From: Gammaproteobacteria bacterium | GTDB lineage: Bacteria > Pseudomonadota > Gammaproteobacteria > DSM-16500 | DNA: 64,000 nucleotides | Direction: 5' to 3' | Assembly: GCA_021156085.1 (NCBI GenBank) | Contig: JAJNBC010000002.1 | Span: forward strand, 85,019 to 149,018 | Translations under genes and position numbers: made by a program | In this document: positions 27,736 through 36,019 of the stretch, in pieces | Position numbering within the stretch: position 1 is the first letter of the stretch | Layout: every line of letters begins with the position of its first letter | Notes under the pieces: generated by a model | Told to the model about the DNA's origin: nothing | Databases searched by the model: none | Seen by the model: only the letters and a program-made list of their open reading frames with translations

Positions 27736-27744
27736 TGATATAAT
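27736..27744 (+). promoter_or_regulatory. extended -10 promoter element
   Basis: TGATATAAT, a perfect extended -10 (TGn-TATAAT), lies 60 bases before the start of the small Cys-rich protein gene. No TTGACA-like -35 is at the right distance, which extended -10 promoters do not need. Confidence 0.5.
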
Positions 27745-27803
27745 TTAAGGGTACACCTCTCAAACTTTGCAAGTTCGTCAGTTCACTATAGGGAGATGAT
27801 GAT

Positions 27804-28049
27804 ATGAAAACTCCGCTTTTAATTTCTATTGTGTGCTTAAGCTTGTTAGTGGGCCGTTACTCTTGGAGTTGTAGTTGCGGTAGCGATTCCTCTGGCTGCC
27901 AACAAAACGTTTGCGTGACACCCCAGGATTATTGCCAATGTGCCGATATTAATAGTAGAAGGAACCCTTGTATCAGTAAAAGCGACTATTGCCGTGATTT
28001 TGGTAATGTGGGAGACAATAAGTTTTCCGACTCCTATGATAATCAATAA
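27804..28049 (+). CDS. small secreted cysteine-rich protein
   Basis: 81 residues with a clear signal peptide (KTPLLISIVCLSLLVGRYSW) and a mature part of about 60 residues containing eight cysteines, spaced C-x-C-x6-C-x4-C-x6-C-x-C-x9-C-x6-C. Eight evenly numbered cysteines suggest a disulphide-rich exported fold or a metal site. No family recognised. The ribosome site GGGAGA is eight bases upstream of ATG 27804. It stands alone between hemH and a small membrane protein. Confidence 0.65.
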   Translation: MKTPLLISIVCLSLLVGRYSWSCSCGSDSSGCQQNVCVTPQDYCQCADINSRRNPCISKSDYCRDFGNVGDNKFSDSYDNQ

Positions 28050-28170
28050 ATGCTCTCCTTAATGGGACACCAACGACCTCCACACGAGGTAATATTCGCT
28101 AATTTCATCTGAGAACGGGTATAATGATTTTGGAAGTCTTTCTACTCATCAATCAAGGAGAGTGATTTAT

Positions 28171-28473
28171 ATGATGTTTTTAATACATGCAGTGTTTGCA
28201 TTAGGGCTCATATCATTAACCGCCGGTGCAGCTTTATACATTTTTGCGTTACGTAATAAAGGAGCAGGCTCAGGGTTAGGCAAAATCGTTGGTGCTATTG
28301 TTATGATTATTTCTACTTTTTCTCTTGTTTGTTCCTTTTGCTTAGGACTAAAAATCTGGAGAGAAGTGTACTTGCTTAACATGGTTCAATTGCATAATTT
28401 GCAAATACAAAATGAAAGTACTGTAAGTACTCCCAAAATGCCCCCTTCCAAAGAGCATCATCATAGAAAATAA
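28171..28473 (+). CDS. small membrane protein, two transmembrane helices
   Basis: 100 residues from ATG 28171; AAGGAG at 28155-28160 is ten bases upstream, which favours this over the in-frame GTG at 28162. Hydrophobic helices at about 3-25 and 36-58 are separated by a glycine-rich basic loop (NKGAGSGLGK). The tail is polar and ends with a His-rich basic stretch (KEHHHRK). No family recognised. Confidence 0.6.
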   Translation: MMFLIHAVFALGLISLTAGAALYIFALRNKGAGSGLGKIVGAIVMIISTFSLVCSFCLGLKIWREVYLLNMVQLHNLQIQNESTVSTPKMPPSKEHHHRK

Positions 28474-28487
28474 TTAAGACTAGGCTA

Positions 28488-28537
28488 CCTTCAAGCGGAT
28501 CACGTGTTTTTCTAGCCAGGCAAAAACCGCTTGAGGG
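28488..28537 (+). other. long stem-loop between a membrane protein gene and kdsB
   Basis: CCTTCAAGCGG (28488-28498) pairs with CCGCTTGAGGG (28527-28537), 11 bp with one G-U pair; inside it GTTTTT pairs with AAAAAC. No terminal U-run, so it is either an imperfect terminator for the upstream gene or an RNA element in the kdsB leader. Confidence 0.45.
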
Positions 28538-28630
28538 TGGTATTTATGTACCTATTCATTTATACTCCGTGGCATCCGTGGATTAGATCGTTCAGCGTCC
28601 ACTTTCGGTTTTAGTTTAACGGAGTTTTTG

Positions 28631-29368
28631 ATGCGAATTCTTTGTGTTATTCCCAGTCGGATTCATTCTACGCGCCTTTCGCGCAAGCCCATGCTGCTTA
28701 TACAGGGTAAACCAATGATTCAATGGGTATATGAAAACGCAGCACGTTGCAATGTCCTATCAGATGTTATTGTGGCTACAGATAGTGAAGAAATTGCATT
28801 ATTCATCCAAGGTATAGGGGGTAAGACAGTGATGACGGATCCTCATCTTCAAACAGGGTCTGATCGGGTTGCTGTAGTTGCAGAACAGTATCCAGAAGCT
28901 GATGTCATCATTAACTTGCAAGGTGATGAGCCTTTTATTAAGCCGCGTATGTTAGCACAGCTAGTATCACCCTATCTTGAGGGAGAATCGCCTGATATGA
29001 CAACGCTTGCACGTCCTTTAGATTTGCAAAGAAATTACACTCTACCAGGTGCCGTTAAAGTCATGGTAGATAAACATGGCAATGCCCTCTATTTTTCGCG
29101 CTCGCCTATTTCTTATTTGCATACTCAAGAATTTAGTCCCCCTGTCTACCATCACATGGGTCTTTATGCTTTTCGCCGTGATTTTTTAATGCTTTATAAA
29201 ACGTTAGCACAAACACCTCTGGAGAAAATTGAATCTCTTGAGCAATTGCGGGTTTTGGAAAATGGATTCAAAATACGGGTATGCTTAACTGAAGAGAGTA
29301 CGCTTGAAATCAATACCCCGGAAGAATACGAACAAGCACAGCAATTTGTCTATACTGATGAAATGTGA
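28631..29368 (+). CDS. kdsB: 3-deoxy-manno-octulosonate cytidylyltransferase
   Basis: Activates KDO as CMP-KDO for lipopolysaccharide core synthesis. 245 residues from ATG 28631, with GGAG six bases upstream; an in-frame TTG one codon earlier is less likely. Family signatures are CVIPSRIHSTRLSRKPMLLI at the start, ATDSEEI, TGSDRVAVVAE, NLQGDEPFI and the late MGLYAFRRDFL. Its presence shows that the cell makes KDO-containing LPS. Confidence 0.95.
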   Translation: MRILCVIPSRIHSTRLSRKPMLLIQGKPMIQWVYENAARCNVLSDVIVATDSEEIALFIQGIGGKTVMTDPHLQTGSDRVAVVAEQYPEADVIINLQGDEPFIKPRMLAQLVSPYLEGESPDMTTLARPLDLQRNYTLPGAVKVMVDKHGNALYFSRSPISYLHTQEFSPPVYHHMGLYAFRRDFLMLYKTLAQTPLEKIESLEQLRVLENGFKIRVCLTEESTLEINTPEEYEQAQQFVYTDEM

Positions 29369-29392
29369 TGAAACAAGGCAGGGCGTATATCA

Positions 29393-30205
29393 ATGGCCAA
29401 ACATTCTGCGGTTCAACCCATAGGTATTTTTGATAGTGGCATTGGCGGGCTGACTGTAGCGAATGCTCTGGTTAACCACTTACCGAATGAAAATATTATT
29501 TACTTCGGCGATACAGCGCATATGCCGTATGGCGATAAATCTGCCAGTGCGGTCCAAGCCTATTCCATTAAAATTGCCCATATGCTATTACAGCAACATT
29601 GTAAACTCATTGTCATTGCTTGTTATTCTGCAACCTCTGTTGCCTATGAGTTAGTAAAAGAATATGTAGCGAGCAAGGCTATCGTGATGAATGTCATTGA
29701 CCCCATGGTACATTATATTCATGCGCATCATGCACATCAGCGTATTGGCTTAATTGGTACACGCCAAACAATTAATTCTAATGTTTATAAGAAAAAAATA
29801 GATAAATTAAATTCCAATATTGAGCTTACATCACTTGCTACCAATTTATTGGCCTCTGCTATTGAAGAGTTTGGGAATAGCAAAGTGATTGACAGTTTGC
29901 TCGATCAGTACTTATCTCATCCTATGTTGAAGAATCTGGATGCATTAATTCTTGGCTGTACTCACTATCCTGTTGTAAAGGAAAACATTTCACGTTATTT
30001 TAAGAATAAAATTCAAGTTATTGATCCATCCGATATTGTGGCGAAAGCAGTCAAGCAACGTTTAGAAGAAAATCAGCTGCTTAATATAGATAATGGAGGC
30101 CAACAACATTTTTATGTGTCTGACTATACGGAATCATTTTCGGCGGGAACAAAAATGTTTTTTAATGGCGAGATTCATCTAAAACATTATCCATTATGGA
30201 ATTGA
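29393..30205 (+). CDS. murI: glutamate racemase, with altered first active-site motif
   Basis: Makes D-glutamate for peptidoglycan. 270 residues. Asp14-Ser15 in GIFDSGIGGLTV, the DTAHMPYGDKS loop and the second catalytic Cys in LGCTHYP (C189) are standard. The first catalytic Cys is kept (C77), but the near-invariant CNTA context reads CYSATS (residues 77-82), so the substrate-contacting Asn and Thr are Tyr and Ser. The gene is otherwise intact and lies between kdsB and rlmJ on the same strand. Confidence 0.9.
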   Translation: MAKHSAVQPIGIFDSGIGGLTVANALVNHLPNENIIYFGDTAHMPYGDKSASAVQAYSIKIAHMLLQQHCKLIVIACYSATSVAYELVKEYVASKAIVMNVIDPMVHYIHAHHAHQRIGLIGTRQTINSNVYKKKIDKLNSNIELTSLATNLLASAIEEFGNSKVIDSLLDQYLSHPMLKNLDALILGCTHYPVVKENISRYFKNKIQVIDPSDIVAKAVKQRLEENQLLNIDNGGQQHFYVSDYTESFSAGTKMFFNGEIHLKHYPLWN

Positions 30206-30206
30206 T

Positions 30207-31055
30207 ATGAATTATCGCCACGGCTATCATGCGGGTAGTTTTGCTGACGTTTTTAAACATGCAATTTTGGTATCGCTTATACAATCTTTATTAAAAAAGA
30301 AAACTGCAATCTGTTATTTAGATACGCATGCTGGTGCAGGGTATTATGATTTAATTTCTGAAGAAGCACAAAAAAGTAAGGAATTTGAAGCCGGTATTAC
30401 AAAAGTGATGGGTGCAGAGGATCCGCCTTCTTTGATTAGAGATTATCTTAGTTGTGTGCAACAAATTAATATACGATTAGCAGGCTCAGTTGTTCCGTCA
30501 TTGCGTTATTATCCAGGTTCGCCTTCTATTGTACGTTATTTTTTGCGAGCCCAGGATCGGATGACATTAACAGAGTTACATCCCCAAGAATATCGAATAT
30601 TAAAAAAAAATTTTATGAGAGATAGCCAAACTGGAGTACATTTAGGAGATGGTTATCAAGGGCTTAAGGCTTTTTTGCCTCCTAAAGAAAGACGGAGCTT
30701 GATTTTAATAGATCCTCCTTATGAGCGACCTAATGAGTTTATAGACATTGTTGTGATGTTGCTTGCTGCCTTAAAGCGCTTTTCTTCGGGAGTTTATGCT
30801 ATTTGGTACCCTATCAAGAATAGAACAACCATTAATCTATTTTATCAAGATTTAAAAAAAGCAATTCAACAATCTATACTCATTGCTGAGCTTAACATTT
30901 ATTCAACAAATAGTTCGTTGCTTCTTGATGGTTGTGGCATGGCCATTGTGAATCCTCCGTGGCAGCTTGATCAGCAGATTTTTGAGTATCTCCCGTGGTT
31001 ATGGAATCTATTAAGTGTTCATCAACAAGGAGGATATCGGGTTTTTTCGCTGTAA
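30207..31055 (+). CDS. rlmJ: 23S rRNA (adenine2030-N6)-methyltransferase RlmJ
   Basis: 282 residues. The N-terminal signature YRHGYHAGSFADVFKH, SAM motif LDTHAGAGYYD, TELHPQEY and the catalytic motif LIDPPYE (an N6-adenine DPPY) identify RlmJ. It begins two bases after the murI stop. Confidence 0.93.
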   Translation: MNYRHGYHAGSFADVFKHAILVSLIQSLLKKKTAICYLDTHAGAGYYDLISEEAQKSKEFEAGITKVMGAEDPPSLIRDYLSCVQQINIRLAGSVVPSLRYYPGSPSIVRYFLRAQDRMTLTELHPQEYRILKKNFMRDSQTGVHLGDGYQGLKAFLPPKERRSLILIDPPYERPNEFIDIVVMLLAALKRFSSGVYAIWYPIKNRTTINLFYQDLKKAIQQSILIAELNIYSTNSSLLLDGCGMAIVNPPWQLDQQIFEYLPWLWNLLSVHQQGGYRVFSL

Positions 31056-31160
31056 ATTTACTGGTTCTATTCATAAGCTTACTCTTGTCGCGACAATGGA
31101 TTGATATAAATCTGCTAAAATGAAAGGGTAAGATAAGAGTATAACTAGGAGGAAGCTGAA

Positions 31161-31367
31161 ATGAAAAAATTAATAGCTTTATTCATCATGATCATTGCCA
31201 CAACTCTCTTAACGGGATGTACTACGGGTCAGAAACAAACCGCAGGTATGCTGGGTGGCGGTGTGGTCGGAGGTGTTGCGGGCGGTGCCCTTACAGGAGG
31301 AAGTCCTGTAGGTGCAGCAGTAGGTGCCATAGGTGGCGCAGTAGTGGGGCATGAACTCACAAAATAG
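31161..31367 (+). CDS. glycine-zipper lipoprotein
   Basis: 68 residues. The signal peptide ends in a lipobox LLTGC (Cys20), followed by a glycine-zipper two-helix segment (GMLGGGVVGGVAGGALTGG, then VGAAVGAIGGAVVGHELTK), as in SlyB/OsmB-type outer-membrane or periplasmic lipoproteins. An AGGAGG ribosome site lies seven bases upstream of ATG 31161. Role unknown; family members are often envelope-stress induced. Confidence 0.8.
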   Translation: MKKLIALFIMIIATTLLTGCTTGQKQTAGMLGGGVVGGVAGGALTGGSPVGAAVGAIGGAVVGHELTK

Positions 31368-31507
31368 TGCTGCAATTCTGCCATTCTTCTGTTAAGAGCA
31401 GCATGCATAAAGGGCTTGACACTGTATGCGGTTCTGGCCGGGAACTCTGCCGCCTAGGATTTATGTCAAAACCTATGTTCATTTGTTTTTTACATTCTGG
31501 TATTCTT

Positions 31508-31654
31508 TTAGGATCTGTTGACAATTCTACATGCCGACTGTAATCCTTTGATTTTTTGTGCTCCGTTGCTCATTGACTTGCATGCCAACTGCGCTTTGGT
31601 GCTCAAAAATCAAAGCTTTTCGCCTCGGCCTAGCGAATTGTCAACAGATCCTAA
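31508..31654. repeat. 147-bp MITE-like element, copy A (complete)
   Basis: Perfect 20-bp terminal inverted repeats: TTAGGATCTGTTGACAATTC at 31508-31527 and its complement at 31635-31654. A second inverted repeat inside (CTTTGATTTTTTGTGCTC and GTGCTCAAAAATCAAAG) makes the whole element a long imperfect hairpin. It has no reading frame. The copy at 39731-39877 has the same length and layout. It lies about 35 bp before bcp in a 321-bp gap that holds no gene. Confidence 0.8.
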
Positions 31655-31688
31655 GCATTTTGCTGTGATTTAAGAGAGAGATAGATAT

Positions 31689-32147
31689 ATGGCACTCAAA
31701 GTAGGCGATCAAGCTCCAGATTTCATTTTGGTATCAGACCAACATGAAGAAATAGCATTAAAAAAATTTCGCGGTAAAAAAGTAATTCTTTATTTTTATC
31801 CAAAAGATGATACTCCTGGTTGTACCCGAGAAGCTTGTGATTTTCATGATAATTTAGAAAAATTTAACAAAAAAAATACAGAAATTATAGGTGTTTCTAA
31901 AGATAGCATTGAAAAACACCAAAAATTCAAACAAAAATATCATTTGTCTTTTACTTTGCTTGCAGATGAAAAAGGCGAGGTTTGTGAGAGCTATGGTGTG
32001 ATTAACAAAAAAAGTTTATTTGGCCGCAGTTTTCTAGGCATTGAACGCTCTACTTTTTTGATTGATGAAGAAGGGGTGATTTGTGCTATTTGGCGTAAAG
32101 TAAAAGTGAATGGACATAGTCAGCAGGTGCTCAATGAACTCAACTAA
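31689..32147 (+). CDS. bcp: peroxiredoxin Bcp/PrxQ
   Basis: Thiol peroxidase that reduces H2O2 and organic hydroperoxides. 152 residues with peroxidatic Cys45 and resolving Cys50 in DDTPGCTREACDF, the same positions as in E. coli Bcp, and a GRSFLGIERSTFLID strand. The proS start lies inside its last codons. Confidence 0.94.
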   Translation: MALKVGDQAPDFILVSDQHEEIALKKFRGKKVILYFYPKDDTPGCTREACDFHDNLEKFNKKNTEIIGVSKDSIEKHQKFKQKYHLSFTLLADEKGEVCESYGVINKKSLFGRSFLGIERSTFLIDEEGVICAIWRKVKVNGHSQQVLNELN

Positions 32148-33645
32148 GCAAAAAACTAAAACGGCGATCACTCCTACCCGAGAGATGGATTACCCAGAAT
32201 GGTATCAACAAATCATCAAAGCAGCTGATTTGGCTGAGGTCTCTCCGGTGCGTGGTTGTATGACAATCAAGCCTTGGGGTTATGCATTATGGGAAAATAT
32301 GCAGCGTGTCATTGATGAGCGACTCAAAGCTACAGGCCATAAAAATGTGTGTTTTCCTTTGTTGATTCCTGCTAATTTTCTTGAAAAAGAAGCCGAACAT
32401 GTGACGGGCTTTGCTAAGGAATGTGCTGTTGTTACTCATTGTCGCTTAGTGCATGACGAAGAAGGTAAGTTGGTCCCCAGTAGTCCATTAGAAGAACCTT
32501 ATATTATTCGTCCTACATCTGAAACTATTATTGGAGAAGCATTTTCTCGCTGGATTCAATCTTATCGAGACTTGCCTTTGCTTGTTAATCAATGGGTCAA
32601 TGTCATGCGTTGGGAAATGCGTACACGGCTATTTTTACGTACTTCAGAGTTTTTATGGCAAGAAGGTCATACTGCCCATGCTACTTCAGCAGAAGCACAA
32701 CAAGAAGCATTAAAGATTTTCGATCTGTATGCGCAGTTTGCTGAAGACTATATGGCAATGCCTGTTATCAAGGGAGAAAAAACAGCTAGTGAACGTTTTC
32801 CGGGTGCCGTGAACACCTATACTATTGAAGCCATGATGCAAGATAAAAAAGCGTTACAAGCTGGTACTTCACATTTTCTAGGACAAAATTTTGCAAAAGC
32901 ATTCAATATTAAGTTTTTAAGTCCCCAAGGTAAAGAAGAGTTTGCCTATACGACTTCTTGGGGGGTTTCTACACGCTTAATTGGCGGGCTCATCATGACA
33001 CATAGTGATGATAATGGCTTAGTATTGCCTCCTAGGTTGGCTCCTTTGCATGTTGTGCTTTTGCCTATTATGCACCACGAAGAATCGCGCGCAGATGTTT
33101 TGACATATTGTGAACAATTGGCAGAAGAGTTACGCCAAATATACTATGATAATCGATATCTAGCGGTGGAAATTGATACCCGCGAGTTAACCGGCGGCGA
33201 AAAAGCATGGAGCTGGGTCAAAAAGGGCGTTCCTTTACGTGTTGAAGTCGGTCCGAAAGAATATGAAAACAAGACCGTTTTCATAGGGCGCCGCGACCAA
33301 GAATACAAAGAACGCCATAGCCTGAGTCGCCAAGAATTTTTGGCCACCGTGATTTCCCAGCTCGATACATTGCAAACAACATTATTTAAGCGTGCAAGTG
33401 ATTTCCAAAAGCGACATACCTTAACCATCGACAATCAAGCAGATTTTTATCAATTTTTCTCTGACGCAGAAAGTGGGTTTGCTTTAGCCCATTGGAATGG
33501 CGATCCAGCAATAGAAGCAAAAGTTAAACAAGATTTAAATGTCACTATTCGTTGTATTCCCCAGTTGGCTAATTTGGAACCCGGGAAATGTATTTTTAGT
33601 GATAAATCTAGTCCTCAGCGCGTGATTTTCGCTAAATCATATTAG
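32134..33645 (+). CDS. proS: prolyl-tRNA synthetase, archaeal/eukaryotic type
   Basis: Class II synthetase, 503 residues from ATG 32134 (open from 32110, but those codons overlap bcp). It has class II motif 2 (NVMRWEMRTRLFLRTSEFLWQEGHTAH), the motif 3 region (RLIGGLIMTHSDDNGLVLPP), an anticodon-binding domain and the C-terminal zinc-domain-like extension ending IFAKSY, a hallmark of archaeal and eukaryotic (type 3) enzymes. The INS editing domain of the roughly 570-residue bacterial type is absent between motifs 2 and 3. Most gammaproteobacteria carry the bacterial type, so this gene may have been acquired by transfer. Confidence 0.92.
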   Translation: MNSTKQKTKTAITPTREMDYPEWYQQIIKAADLAEVSPVRGCMTIKPWGYALWENMQRVIDERLKATGHKNVCFPLLIPANFLEKEAEHVTGFAKECAVVTHCRLVHDEEGKLVPSSPLEEPYIIRPTSETIIGEAFSRWIQSYRDLPLLVNQWVNVMRWEMRTRLFLRTSEFLWQEGHTAHATSAEAQQEALKIFDLYAQFAEDYMAMPVIKGEKTASERFPGAVNTYTIEAMMQDKKALQAGTSHFLGQNFAKAFNIKFLSPQGKEEFAYTTSWGVSTRLIGGLIMTHSDDNGLVLPPRLAPLHVVLLPIMHHEESRADVLTYCEQLAEELRQIYYDNRYLAVEIDTRELTGGEKAWSWVKKGVPLRVEVGPKEYENKTVFIGRRDQEYKERHSLSRQEFLATVISQLDTLQTTLFKRASDFQKRHTLTIDNQADFYQFFSDAESGFALAHWNGDPAIEAKVKQDLNVTIRCIPQLANLEPGKCIFSDKSSPQRVIFAKSY

Positions 33646-33765
33646 AGTCGAGTCGGTTTTGGGGGATCCTACTATTTTCAAGATAATTATGATCTAAGAG
33701 TAAAAAAGTGCTATTATTTTAAAATGGTTTTAAAAACTTAAATTATTATAAATTAAGGATTAGCC

Positions 33766-34332
33766 ATGAAAAAGATAAATCACCTATTTTTTTGTTTATT
33801 GTTAACGTATATTTTTATTTATAGAATAAATGCCATGGCGGGTGATAAATCTGAAATTATCTCTACGCCTGAAAATATTGCTGTACCTCATACTACTTAT
33901 CCTCTTTTATATACGATTCATGCTAGCGAAGGGGAGTTAATAGAAGATAAAAGGAAGAATTTTCGACTTATGCTTGAAGGAGTGCATGAAGGGGTAGCCT
34001 ATCAGTTTTCCACTCCTAGAAAATTAAATGGAATAGTTGAACTAAAGGGATTTATTAAAATGTGGAATTCTAAGCGATTGAAGAGAGTTGAAGTAGATGT
34101 CACAGGATTGCAAAGAAACGATCAAACTTTAGGGCATGACCAGCTCTATCTGCGGGCGCGGGTGCGTGGTCCTCAATATGCTGATTCTAAAGGGAATAAA
34201 TTAATTTTTTTCCTCTCAGATGTTTCACCGCCGGTTAAAATCAATAACATTCTTCATATGAAAAATGTTTCTCTTTTCCTAAACGGTTGTGATATATGTT
34301 CTTGTAAGCCCACAGGTTATTCATGTCTATAA
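33766..34332 (+). CDS. hypothetical exported protein
   Basis: 188 residues with an N-terminal signal peptide (about 1-24) and a mature part predicted by eye to be mainly beta strands (YPLLYTIHASEGELI, FRLMLEGVHEGVAYQF, GIVELKGFIKMW, RVEVDVTGL). It ends with three closely spaced cysteines (CDICSC) and one more (GYSCL). No family recognised. An AAGGA ribosome site lies seven bases before ATG 33766. It stands alone. Confidence 0.65.
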   Translation: MKKINHLFFCLLLTYIFIYRINAMAGDKSEIISTPENIAVPHTTYPLLYTIHASEGELIEDKRKNFRLMLEGVHEGVAYQFSTPRKLNGIVELKGFIKMWNSKRLKRVEVDVTGLQRNDQTLGHDQLYLRARVRGPQYADSKGNKLIFFLSDVSPPVKINNILHMKNVSLFLNGCDICSCKPTGYSCL

Positions 34333-34637
34333 AATAGAGCAGTCTATGCGTTATATAATCCTTGTTTTTTTATAAGAGCAGTAATAAAAACGCACCAAAA
34401 GTAAGAAAATAAAAAATCAGCGGGCGAGTAAGTCTATTGGCACAGTACTTTTTATTCAATGGCCTCTTGTATGTAATAAATTATGTTATACGCAAAAGCC
34501 CTGCGAAAGGAAATTTTTATACATTTAAAAAAGCACGCGAAATAATGGTAGGACCTCAGTCATTTTAAGTTTTTACCGAGATGTGGGCAAGATCTGGGCA
34601 CATAGGCGAGAAAGAAAAGGAGAAGCAGAGGAAAGCA
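34333..34637. other. intergenic stretch without a gene
   Basis: AT-rich gap between the exported protein and the PRC-barrel gene's terminator. No reading frame with a credible ribosome site, no tRNA and no repeat was seen. Confidence 0.4.
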
Positions 34638-34669
34638 AAGGCTACTCTTTTTTTATTAAGAGTAGCCTT
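34638..34669 (-). terminator. stem-loop terminator of the PRC-barrel gene
   Basis: AAGGCTACTCTT (34638-34649) and AAGAGTAGCCTT (34658-34669) form a perfect 12-bp stem with an 8-base loop, 19 bp past the PRC-barrel stop. The U-run is weak on the minus strand (TGCTTTCC). Confidence 0.65.
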
Positions 34670-34687
34670 GGTTTGATAATTTCATTT

Positions 34688-35053
34688 TTATTTGGAGTCA
34701 TAATAATAATTATGAAGTTGATCATTCCACGTTTGATCTGCGATATCCGGCCAATTATTTTTATCAAAACCTGGTGCATTTTTCAATTTATCTTTAGGAA
34801 CGCGTATGTTAAAACACTTACGCTTATTATTGTAATGAAGCTCTTTCCAGGGGAGAGCAAATAGCTTGCCTTCTATGAGCCGCTCTGCAAATCCGCCAAA
34901 CGAAAGAACAGCATATCTTACCTCGCCTTTTAATTTATCGAGGATTAACTCTTCTATTTTTCCCAAATTTTCATTTTGTGGGCTTTCTACACTCACACCG
35001 ATAACTTCGGAAGATTTTACTACGGATGGCGAAATTTCATCTGCTTGAGTCAT
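34688..35053 (-). CDS. PRC-barrel domain protein
   Basis: 121 residues from ATG 35053, which has AAGGAG seven bases upstream; an in-frame ATG six codons earlier overlaps that ribosome site. One PRC-barrel domain: SSEVIGVSVESPQNENLGKI, then EELILDKLKGEVRYAVLSFG and the KLFALPWKEL strand. Such stand-alone PRC proteins are common and usually stress-associated; the ligand is unknown. Confidence 0.85.
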   Translation of the reverse strand: MTQADEISPSVVKSSEVIGVSVESPQNENLGKIEELILDKLKGEVRYAVLSFGGFAERLIEGKLFALPWKELHYNNKRKCFNIRVPKDKLKNAPGFDKNNWPDIADQTWNDQLHNYYYDSK

Positions 35054-35160
35054 ATCATTTCTCCTTTTCATTTTTTAAATTATTTCTAAAGAATAATAAC
35101 ATTATCAAAAACTAGAAGTTAAAACTTACATTGCTTAGCCTAACTCAATTTAATTATGAT

Positions 35161-35178
35161 TACAATAAAATTATTGTA
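35161..35178. promoter_or_regulatory. 18-bp palindrome, possible operator
   Basis: TACAATAA-AA-TTATTGTA is a perfect inverted repeat in the gap between the divergent PRC-barrel and mpg genes. It could be a regulator site for either; in such AT-rich sequence a chance palindrome is also possible. Confidence 0.3.
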
Positions 35179-35326
35179 ACATACATGTACATGGATATAA
35201 TTTTTTTATATTTTAAAAGTGATTATTTTTTATTATGGTAAATTTTTAACTTTTTTATATTTTCTAATGCACTCATTTTTGTAATATCACTTTTATATTA
35301 ATTAACTGAAGTGACCGAGAGTAAAT

Positions 35327-35872
35327 ATGAAAAAACTTTCTCGTGAGTTTTATGATCGTGATACGGTGATCGTAGCTAAAGAATTATTGGGGAAGTATCT
35401 TATTCATGAAGATCGCATTGGAAAAATTGTAGAAGTAGAAGCTTATGTAGGCACTCATGATTTAGCTTCTCACTCTGCTAAGGGCCTGACAAAACGTACT
35501 CAAATTATGTTTGGTTCAGCAGGCTATGCCTATGTCTATATGATTTATGGTTTATATTATTGCATGAATATTGTAACCGAAGGTGAGGGCCAGGCTTCGG
35601 CGGTATTAATTCGCGCTATTGAGCCTATTAAAAATATTCATGATCGCACTCAAGGCCCCGGGCTAGTATGCAAGGCGATGCATATTAACAAGTCACTGAA
35701 TGGACATGATTTGTGTAGCGATTATTTTTATTTAGCAGATGCTCAACAATCTGAAGAATTTATTATTCTTGAAAAACCTAGAATAGGGGTGCCTTACGCC
35801 GGGGAGTGGGCAAATAAATTATTGCGATTTTATATTCAGGGAAATGCATTTGTTTCGAGAAAAGAGAAGTAA
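35327..35872 (+). CDS. mpg: DNA-3-methyladenine glycosylase (AAG/MPG family)
   Basis: Base-excision repair enzyme that removes alkylated purines. 181 residues, normal length. Conserved segments are LSREFYDRDTVIVAKELLGK, the catalytic VEVEAYVGTHDLASHS (Glu as general base), AYVYMIYGLYYCMNIV with the intercalating Tyr, and GPGLVCKAM. Family enzymes are more common in eukaryotes and some bacterial groups than in enterics. Confidence 0.93.
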   Translation: MKKLSREFYDRDTVIVAKELLGKYLIHEDRIGKIVEVEAYVGTHDLASHSAKGLTKRTQIMFGSAGYAYVYMIYGLYYCMNIVTEGEGQASAVLIRAIEPIKNIHDRTQGPGLVCKAMHINKSLNGHDLCSDYFYLADAQQSEEFIILEKPRIGVPYAGEWANKLLRFYIQGNAFVSRKEK

Positions 35873-36019
35873 TTGCTAAGGCTATTGAGTAGATTCAATA
35901 TTAGTCATCATGAGCGAATTTAAGGGGGAGCCTATTAAAATGAACGACCCTATCGCCTCTAAAAAATATTTATGCTACCCTTTGCGGCTACCCCTAATAG
36001 AGACAGGATTGTATGATTT

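Noticed and set aside
27783..27796. TCACTATAGGGAGA, identical to the 3' part of the phage T7 promoter
   Set aside because: The upstream recognition part of the T7 promoter (TAATACGAC) is absent, and the GGGAGA serves as a ribosome site eight bases before ATG 27804. Chance match.
34583..34864. 93-codon plus-strand frame overlapping the PRC-barrel gene
   Set aside because: No ribosome site, and it covers a terminator hairpin and the antisense of a clear PRC-barrel domain.
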